NCBI RefSeq assembly: GCF_027594505.1
Contig: NZ_CP115149.1
Coordinates: 825,179-889,178 of the forward strand
Reading direction: 5' to 3'
From: Tepidiforma flava
Lineage (GTDB): Bacteria > Chloroflexota > Dehalococcoidia > Tepidiformales > Tepidiformaceae
Length of the DNA: 64,000 nt
Part shown: piece by piece, positions 59,636-64,000 of the stretch
Numbering within the stretch: position 1 is the stretch's first letter
Layout of the letters: each line of letters opens with the position of its first letter
Program-made: the position numbers and the translations under genes
The notes under the pieces: generated by a model
The model's input: only the letters and a program-made list of their open reading frames with translations
Databases searched by the model: none
Told to the model about the DNA's origin: nothing

Positions 59636-60118
59636 TCAGGCGAGGTGCGAGGCGAGCATCCAGGCCCACTTGTCGAGGCCGCGGATGACTTCGATGTAGA
59701 CGTCCTGGGTGGCGAGGTCGTCTTCGGTCCGGGCGGCGAAGCCCTGGATGACCTGGCTCGTAGTGACGAGGGCATCATGGACGCCCTGGACGAGCGGCTT
59801 CCAGTCGGCGGCGTCGGCGGGGAAGCCGCCGAGGGTCGACTTCACCGAGACGTCGCTGAGGGTGCCCTGGGCGAGGGCGCCGAGGGCGCGCGCACGCTCG
59901 GCGATATCATCGGCGTAGTCGCGGACGTCCCGGGCGATGGCGTCGAAGGTCTCGTGGAGGCCGTGGAAGTTCGGGCCGGTGACGTTCCAGTGGGCCTGCT
60001 TCGCGCGAAGGGCGAGGTCGATGAGATGGGCGAGGGACGTGTTGAGGTCGGCCGCGATTTCGTTCTTCCGGGCGGCCGAGAGGGTGACGGTGTTTTTCGC
60101 GGCGGTTGCGGTTGCCAT
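59636..60118 (-). CDS. dps: Dps-family DNA-protection/ferritin-like protein
   Basis: A 160-residue Dps, the usual length. The ferroxidase ligands fit His43 (AKQAHWNVTGPNFHGLHETFD), His55, Asp70/71 and Glu74 (DYADDIAERARALG), the Dps-specific intersubunit site. A Lys/Ala-rich N-terminal tail (about 1-20) could contact DNA. Dodecamers store iron and protect DNA from peroxide. The ATG at 60118 has TGGAGGTG about 10 bases upstream. It stands alone, with the composite repeat downstream of its terminator. Confidence 0.9.
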   Translation of the reverse strand: MATATAAKNTVTLSAARKNEIAADLNTSLAHLIDLALRAKQAHWNVTGPNFHGLHETFDAIARDVRDYADDIAERARALGALAQGTLSDVSVKSTLGGFPADAADWKPLVQGVHDALVTTSQVIQGFAARTEDDLATQDVYIEVIRGLDKWAWMLASHLA

Positions 60119-60231
60119 GTGGGATGCACCTCCATTCGTGCTGCTTCGAGCGTAGCGCGAAGGGCATCGCGGGCGCGTAACCGGCGCGCCGGCGGCATTG
60201 CGGGGGCATTGCAACACGTGGCAGGCGGGCG

Positions 60232-60903
60232 TCAGGCGCGGCGGAGCTGGCTGAAATCGACGGAGATGAAGATGCCCTCGGCCTCGGCGCAGAGGGTTTC
60301 GCCGGCATGGAGGGTGCCGGCGGCGAAGATTTTGCGGCCCTCGACGCGGTCGACGCGGGCTTCGAAGACGACGTCCGTATGGAGGGGCGTGGGCCGGCGG
60401 TAGCGGATGGTGAGGGTGCCGGTCATGCCGGGCTGGCCGGTGCGGGCCTGCGCCATGCCGAGGACTTCATCGAAGGCGGCGGCGATGATGCCGCCGTGGA
60501 CGTGGCCGGGCGGGCCTTCGTACTGGGCGCCGAAGTTCGCGCGGCCGAGGATGCGGTCGCCGTCGATCTCCATGCGGAGCGGGGGCGCGACGGGGTTGCC
60601 GAGGCCGATGACGGGGCTGCGGTCGAACATGGCGCGGGCATCGCCGGCGGGCGCGGATTCGGCGAAGCCCCACGGGCGGTGGCCGGTGCGGGTGGCTTCG
60701 AGGCGGGCGCCGAACTGCTCCATCGCCTCGGCGGCAGCGAGGAGGTCGGCCTCCTCCGCCTGCATGTCGGTGAGGGCTTCGGCGACGGTGCGCATGGCGG
60801 CGGCGAGGCGGTGGAGGGCGGCGCGCTGGCCGGTGGCGGGTTCGCCGGTGGGGATCCAGTTGGCGAGGGAGGCGATGGACTGCCCGAAGGGGTCGTCGCT
60901 CAT
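60232..60903 (-). CDS. Hotdog-fold thioesterase
   Basis: A 223-residue protein: a helical N-terminal region (about 1-75) of unknown role with ALHRLAAAMRTVAEALTDM, then a hotdog thioesterase domain (about 85-220) with GPPGHVHGGIIAAAFDEVLGMA, the PaaI/YbgC-like active-site loop, and LTIRYRRPTPLHTDV. It hydrolyses acyl-CoA or acyl-ACP thioesters. The ATG at 60903 follows CATAAT by six bases on the minus strand, so the gene may be leaderless. It is 41 bases downstream of the CaiB-type gene on the same strand, fitting CoA-ester metabolism. Confidence 0.82.
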   Translation of the reverse strand: MSDDPFGQSIASLANWIPTGEPATGQRAALHRLAAAMRTVAEALTDMQAEEADLLAAAEAMEQFGARLEATRTGHRPWGFAESAPAGDARAMFDRSPVIGLGNPVAPPLRMEIDGDRILGRANFGAQYEGPPGHVHGGIIAAAFDEVLGMAQARTGQPGMTGTLTIRYRRPTPLHTDVVFEARVDRVEGRKIFAAGTLHAGETLCAEAEGIFISVDFSQLRRA

Positions 60904-60909
60904 GCGTGA

Positions 60910-60915
60910 ATTATG
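60910..60915 (-). promoter_or_regulatory. -10-like CATAAT of the thioesterase
   Basis: On the minus strand CATAAT (one mismatch) ends six bases before ATG 60903, in the 41-base gap after the CaiB-type gene, giving a second promoter for the thioesterase. Confidence 0.35.
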
Positions 60916-60944
60916 GGCGGCGGCGCGCCGGAGAGCCACGAGCC

Positions 60945-62156
60945 TCAGCCGAAGACGCCGGACTCGGCGAGGGCGGCGATCTCGTCGTCGCCCAGCCCGG
61001 CCTCGCGGAGGACCTCGAGGGTGTCGGCGCCGGGTTCGGAGGCCATGCCGCGGACGCGGACGTCGGCGCCGCGGATGCGGAAGGGCGCGGCGACGGTTTC
61101 GAAGGTGCCGGCGGGTGTTTCGAGGGGCTGGAAGGCGCCGCGGCCGCGGAGCTGGGGGTCGGCGACGACGTCGGGGAGTTCGACCATGGGGGCCCAGATG
61201 AGGCCTTCGCGGTCGAGCTTTTCGGCGAGGGAGGGAAGCGTTTCGGCGAGGAAGGCCTGTTCGATGCCGGCGGCGAGTTCGGCGCCGCGCTGGCGGCGGC
61301 CCGCCATGGTGGCCAGGGCCGGGTCCGCAGCCCAGTCGCTGCGGCCGATGACCCGGCAGAGGCGGGGCCAGTAGGGGTCGGGCGTCATGTGGACGAGCAT
61401 GACCCAGCGGCCGTCGCCGGTGGGGTAGGTGTTGAAGAGGGGGTTTTCGGGCGCGGTGCGGTCGAAGCGGCGAGGCTGGCGGCCGTCGATGAGGGTCTTG
61501 GCGACATCGGTGGCGATGGTGTAGAGGCCGGTCTGCTGGAGGGAGATATCGACGACCTGCCCGCGGCCGGTGCGGTCGCGGAGGCGGAGGGCGGCAAGGG
61601 CGGCAGCGACGGCCGCCATGCCCGTGGTGTGGTCGCCCTGCGCGATGCGGCTGATGACGGGCGGGCTGCCCGGGTGGCCGATGAGCGACATGATGCCGCT
61701 GCGGGTCCAGAAGGCGGAGAAATCGAACCCGGGCCGGTCGGCATCGGGGCCGTCGAGGCCGTAGCCGGTGATGGCGACAATCACGACGCGGGGGTTCCGC
61801 GCGTGGATTTCTTCCGGGGTGAGGCGGAACTTCGCGAGCCGGCGGGGGAGGAGGTTGGTGAGGAAGATATCGGCGCCGGCGAGGAGCCGGTGGACGAGGT
61901 CGGGGCCGCCGGGCGCCTCGAGGTCGACGGTGACGGACTTCTTGCCGCGGTTTTCGAGTTCGAAGAGGAAGTTGAACGGTGCCGTGCCGGCGCCGGTGCC
62001 GGTGGGGACGACGCCGCGCATGACTTCGCCGCCCGGCGGTTCGAGTTTGATGACCTCGGCGCCGAGGTCGCGCAGGAGGCCGCCGGCGCTGGGGGCGGCG
62101 ACGTAGTTGGCGAGTTCGATGACGCGGATGCCTTCGAGCGGAGCTGGTTCGTGCAT
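60945..62156 (-). CDS. Class III CoA-transferase, CaiB/BaiF family
   Basis: A 403-residue family III CoA-transferase. The N terminus LEGIRVIELANYVAAPSAGGLLRDLGAEVIKLEPP and the catalytic aspartate in the segment FWTRSGIMSLIG / RIAQGDHTTGMAAV (Asp near 175-185) match the family, which moves CoA between acids via a beta-aspartyl-CoA thioester. The second, smaller domain (about 205-330) and EGLIWAPMVELPDVVADPQL are present. ATG 62156 is the start after which the family sequence begins; the 39-base divergent gap holds the promoter of the nuclease gene. Substrates unknown. Confidence 0.87.
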   Translation of the reverse strand: MHEPAPLEGIRVIELANYVAAPSAGGLLRDLGAEVIKLEPPGGEVMRGVVPTGTGAGTAPFNFLFELENRGKKSVTVDLEAPGGPDLVHRLLAGADIFLTNLLPRRLAKFRLTPEEIHARNPRVVIVAITGYGLDGPDADRPGFDFSAFWTRSGIMSLIGHPGSPPVISRIAQGDHTTGMAAVAAALAALRLRDRTGRGQVVDISLQQTGLYTIATDVAKTLIDGRQPRRFDRTAPENPLFNTYPTGDGRWVMLVHMTPDPYWPRLCRVIGRSDWAADPALATMAGRRQRGAELAAGIEQAFLAETLPSLAEKLDREGLIWAPMVELPDVVADPQLRGRGAFQPLETPAGTFETVAAPFRIRGADVRVRGMASEPGADTLEVLREAGLGDDEIAALAESGVFG

Positions 62157-62181
62157 GGTCGAGGGGCGTTTTCGGGAAGCG

Positions 62182-62187
62182 TAAACT
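62182..62187 (+). promoter_or_regulatory. -10 element TAAACT of a leaderless promoter
   Basis: TAAACT ends eight bases before ATG 62196 without a ribosome site. Confidence 0.5.
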
Positions 62188-62195
62188 GCGGGGCG

Positions 62196-63008
62196 ATGGC
62201 AGGCGAGGAGCCCTTCCGGCTGTCGCACACGAAGCTCGAGACGTTCCGGCGGTGCCGGAAGCAGTACTGGTTCGCCTACGTCTCGGGGATGCCGTGGCCC
62301 GAGCAGGAGGATACCCCGGCGGCGCTCGCCGGGAACGCGGTCCACCGGGCGATGCAGAAGCTGTGCGACACGGGGGAGCCGGAGGACGGGTACGCCGAGC
62401 TGGAGGCCTACCTGCGGATGCCGAAGCACGCGGCGGCGGGGCCGGGGACGGAGTGGTGGGAGCAGGCGCGCGCGTGGTACGAGCGGGGCATCGAGGCGCA
62501 CCGCTCGATCGTGTCGGAGGCGCGCTGGGCAGAGCTCGACAGCTGGGCGCCATCGCGGAAGCTCGGCATCACGGTGTGGTCGAAAGCGGACCGGGTAGAC
62601 CGGCTGGGCCCGGACCGGTGGCAGGTGATCGACTGGAAGACGGGGAAGTTCGACCTCGACGACGTGGTGGACCGGCAGCTCGACCTGGCGCACGTGATCG
62701 TGCGGACGGTGCGGCGGCTGCCGCCGGAGGCGACGGTGCGGGCGGTGGCGTGGAATCTGCGGACGGGGCAGCAGCGGGTGCGGGAGCTGACGCGGAAGGA
62801 CGCCGCGGGGACGATGGGCTACCTGGGGCGGATGGCGCGGGTGATGCGGGCGGAGGAGGAGTTCCTCGCGACGCCGGGGGTGCATTGCGGGTTCTGCGGC
62901 TGGCGGGACCGCTGCGCGGATGCGGCGCGGCTGGAGACGGAGGGGCTTGACGCGTTGTGGGACGAGGAGGACGAGCTGCCGGCGCTGGAAGATTTCGCTA
63001 TCGAATAG
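62196..63008 (+). CDS. PD-(D/E)XK nuclease with 4Fe-4S cysteines (RecB/Cas4-like)
   Basis: A 270-residue RecB-family nuclease. The motifs are [10 protein letters not shown] start, [10 protein letters not shown] (His50), SKADRVD (Asp132), VIDWKTGK (Asp146, Lys148) and a Q-x-x-x-A after DRQLDL (Gln161). Four cysteines, Cys20, Cys231, Cys234 and Cys240, have the one-plus-three spacing of the 4Fe-4S cluster of AddB/Cas4-type nucleases. No helicase, cas1/cas2 or CRISPR array is adjacent, so it is an orphan single-domain PDDEXK_1 protein. It may act in DNA repair or processing. The start ATG lies eight bases after TAAACT. Confidence 0.85.
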   Translation: MAGEEPFRLSHTKLETFRRCRKQYWFAYVSGMPWPEQEDTPAALAGNAVHRAMQKLCDTGEPEDGYAELEAYLRMPKHAAAGPGTEWWEQARAWYERGIEAHRSIVSEARWAELDSWAPSRKLGITVWSKADRVDRLGPDRWQVIDWKTGKFDLDDVVDRQLDLAHVIVRTVRRLPPEATVRAVAWNLRTGQQRVRELTRKDAAGTMGYLGRMARVMRAEEEFLATPGVHCGFCGWRDRCADAARLETEGLDALWDEEDELPALEDFAIE

Positions 63009-63061
63009 GCCTGAAACCGGGGATTTTGCCGAACGTTCACATTTCGACGGCCATTCGGCCC

Positions 63062-63089
63062 TTCACGGGCAAGGATATCGATCTATGCT
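63062..63089 (+). promoter_or_regulatory. Promoter TTCACG-N16-TATGCT
   Basis: TTCACG (63062-63067) and TATGCT (63084-63089), 16 bases apart, predict a start about 8 bases later. A leaderless ATG at 63098 is possible, but ATG 63137 has a GGGGAGG site. Confidence 0.45.
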
Positions 63090-63136
63090 ATCGATCCATG
63101 CGCGGGCGGCGCTGGAGGACGCCGGGGAGGTCGCCG

Positions 63137-63334
63137 ATGAACATCGAGGTCATCGAGTTCGAGCTGGAGTGCCCGGAGCACGGCGTCTACCGGGTGCAGG
63201 TGCCGGTGGAGCTGCCGCGGCCGCGGGCGTGCGTGCATTGCTACCTGCCGGTGAAGCGGCGGGAGCTGCGGCGGTACGAGGCGCCTGCGCCGATGGCGGG
63301 GCAGGTGGCGCCGGCGGAGGCGTTTTTCGGGTAG
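63137..63334 (+). CDS. Small zinc-binding-like hypothetical protein
   Basis: A 65-residue protein with [11 protein letters not shown] (Cys12) and ACVHCYLP (Cys35, Cys38), a three-Cys plus His pattern that could bind one metal, followed by a basic KRRELRRYE segment. ATG 63137 is chosen because GGGGAGG lies six bases upstream; an in-frame ATG at 63098, eight bases after TATGCT, would add 13 Arg-rich residues. No family is recognised. The third large repeat copy starts directly after its stop. Confidence 0.55.
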   Translation: MNIEVIEFELECPEHGVYRVQVPVELPRPRACVHCYLPVKRRELRRYEAPAPMAGQVAPAEAFFG

Positions 63335-63335
63335 G

Positions 63336-64000
63336 CGGTGGCGCGGCTGGCGCCGCGGGGATGGCGAGCCGGCTTCGCCGGCGGTGGCGCGGCTGGCGCC
63401 GCGGGGATGGCGGGCCGGCTTTCGCCGGCGGCGCCGCGGGATGCCGCCGCTCCGCGGCGGCGCGGGGGCGGGGAGAAGGGAGTTGGGAGAAGGGAGAAGG
63501 GAGTTGGGAGAAGGGAGTTGGGAGTTGGGAGAAGGGAGTTGGGAGCTGGGAGCTGGGAGCTGGGAGCTGGGAGCTGGGAGCTGGGAGCTGGGAGCTGGGA
63601 GCTGGGAGCTGGGAGCTGGGAGCTGGGAGGCGGGAGACGGGAACCAGGGAAACGGGGCTCCGCCAACCTCCAACCTTCAACCTCCAACCCGGGGCGGGGC
63701 GGGGCCGGGGAGGGGATGCCCGTAGCCGCGGGGCTCCGTCCCCGCGGGGCGCCATGCGCCCAACGGGTGTTTCGGGAACCGGGAGACGGGAACCGGGAAC
63801 CGGGAGGAGGCTTCCTCAACCTTCAACCTTCAACCTCCAACCCGAGTCGCGGGGCTCCGTCCCCGCGGGCGCCATGCGGGCGGGGAGGGGCCGGGGAGGG
63901 GATGCCCGTAGCCGCGGGGCTCCGTCCCCGCGGGGCGCCGGCGCCCAACGGATGTTTCGGGAACCGGGAGGCGGGAACCGGGGTTCCCTCAACCTCCAAC
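63336..64000. repeat. Composite repeat, copy III (continues past the window)
   Basis: GC hairpins, duplicated (63340-63470), are followed by GGGAGAA, GGGAGTT and about a dozen GGGAGCT heptamers (63475-63630), CCTCCAA/CCTTCAA units, and then the cassette with GCTCCGTCCCCGCGGGGCGC, GCGCCCAACGGGTGTTTCGG and GCGGGAA-type heptamers in at least three successive, shortened units (63720, 63845 and 63910 onwards). It runs to the window end. No gene is visible in these 665 bases. Confidence 0.85.

Noticed and set aside
59051..64000. A transposon or RAYT-linked REP element
   Set aside because: No transposase, RAYT (Y1 tyrosine) or integrase coding sequence is found anywhere in the window, so only a non-autonomous repeat can be claimed.

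Overview
The window is very GC-rich (roughly 70 percent by eye), gene-dense, double-stranded in its coding and has no rRNA, tRNA, phage, integrase or CRISPR. The gene content (cobalamin-dependent MetH, F420/LLM-type oxidoreductase, type III pantothenate kinase, tungsten aldehyde:ferredoxin oxidoreductase, HrcA/CIRCE-controlled groESL, CysO-type cysteine synthesis, several acyl-CoA enzymes) and the many genes that appear to be read from leaderless mRNAs suggest a Chloroflexota bacterium, most likely in the Dehalococcoidia (a Tepidiforma-like lineage). That placement is inference; no marker gene search was possible.

Layout. 1-15.3 kb: acyl-CoA and carbonyl metabolism (thioesterase, crotonases, AOR, acyl-CoA dehydrogenase-type flavoenzymes, a CoA-transferase broken by a one-base frameshift), pdxA, an orphan three-PAS histidine kinase and two toxin-antitoxin pairs (HicBA-like, VapBC-like). 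15.3-27.9 kb: housekeeping genes fabI, metH, coaBC, coaX, a ferritin, a TVP38-type membrane protein, acetyltransferases and a pair of coiled-coil proteins. 28-29.8 kb: two tandem DUF4328-like membrane paralogues with zinc ribbons. 29.9-33.8 kb: a cysteine-biosynthesis cluster with an Rrf2 regulator, two cysteine synthases, a CysO-like sulfur carrier and a sulfur-carrier/E1 fusion protein. 34-37.9 kb: a J-domain/pentapeptide-repeat fusion facing a MoxR ATPase-VWA pair. 38-46.8 kb: acyl-CoA dehydrogenase-like gene, sirtuin, beta-lactamase-fold hydrolase, a 1207-residue SF1 helicase-nuclease and a ferric-reductase-like flavocytochrome. 46.8-49.6 kb: a TlpA-type thioredoxin and a PhoB/PhoR-like two-component system with a possible Pho-type box. 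50.6-56 kb: a secreted protein, mscL, an alcohol dehydrogenase and groESL under CIRCE. 56-63.3 kb: secreted/lipoproteins, a second crotonase, dps, a thioesterase, a CaiB-type CoA-transferase and a PD-(D/E)XK Fe-S nuclease.

Two genome-scale patterns stand out. First, at least a dozen genes have a TANNNT (-10) hexamer that ends 6-9 bases before the start codon and no Shine-Dalgarno sequence, which predicts leaderless transcripts; genes inside operons instead use GGAGG sites or ATGA/GTGA overlaps. Second, intergenic spaces at about 27.3, 33.9, 49.6-50.55, 59.05-59.53 and 63.34-64 kb carry a composite repeat: GC-rich hairpins, heptameric G-rich arrays (GGGAGCT/GGGAGTT), heptameric CCTCCAA/CCTCAAA arrays and a recurring roughly 100-180 bp cassette that also occurs inverted. 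No enzyme that could mobilise it is encoded here. The most original gene-level observations are the fused sulfur-carrier/E1 cysteine locus, the J-domain-pentapeptide fusion beside MoxR-VWA, and the leaderless helicase-nuclease that may be a defence gene.
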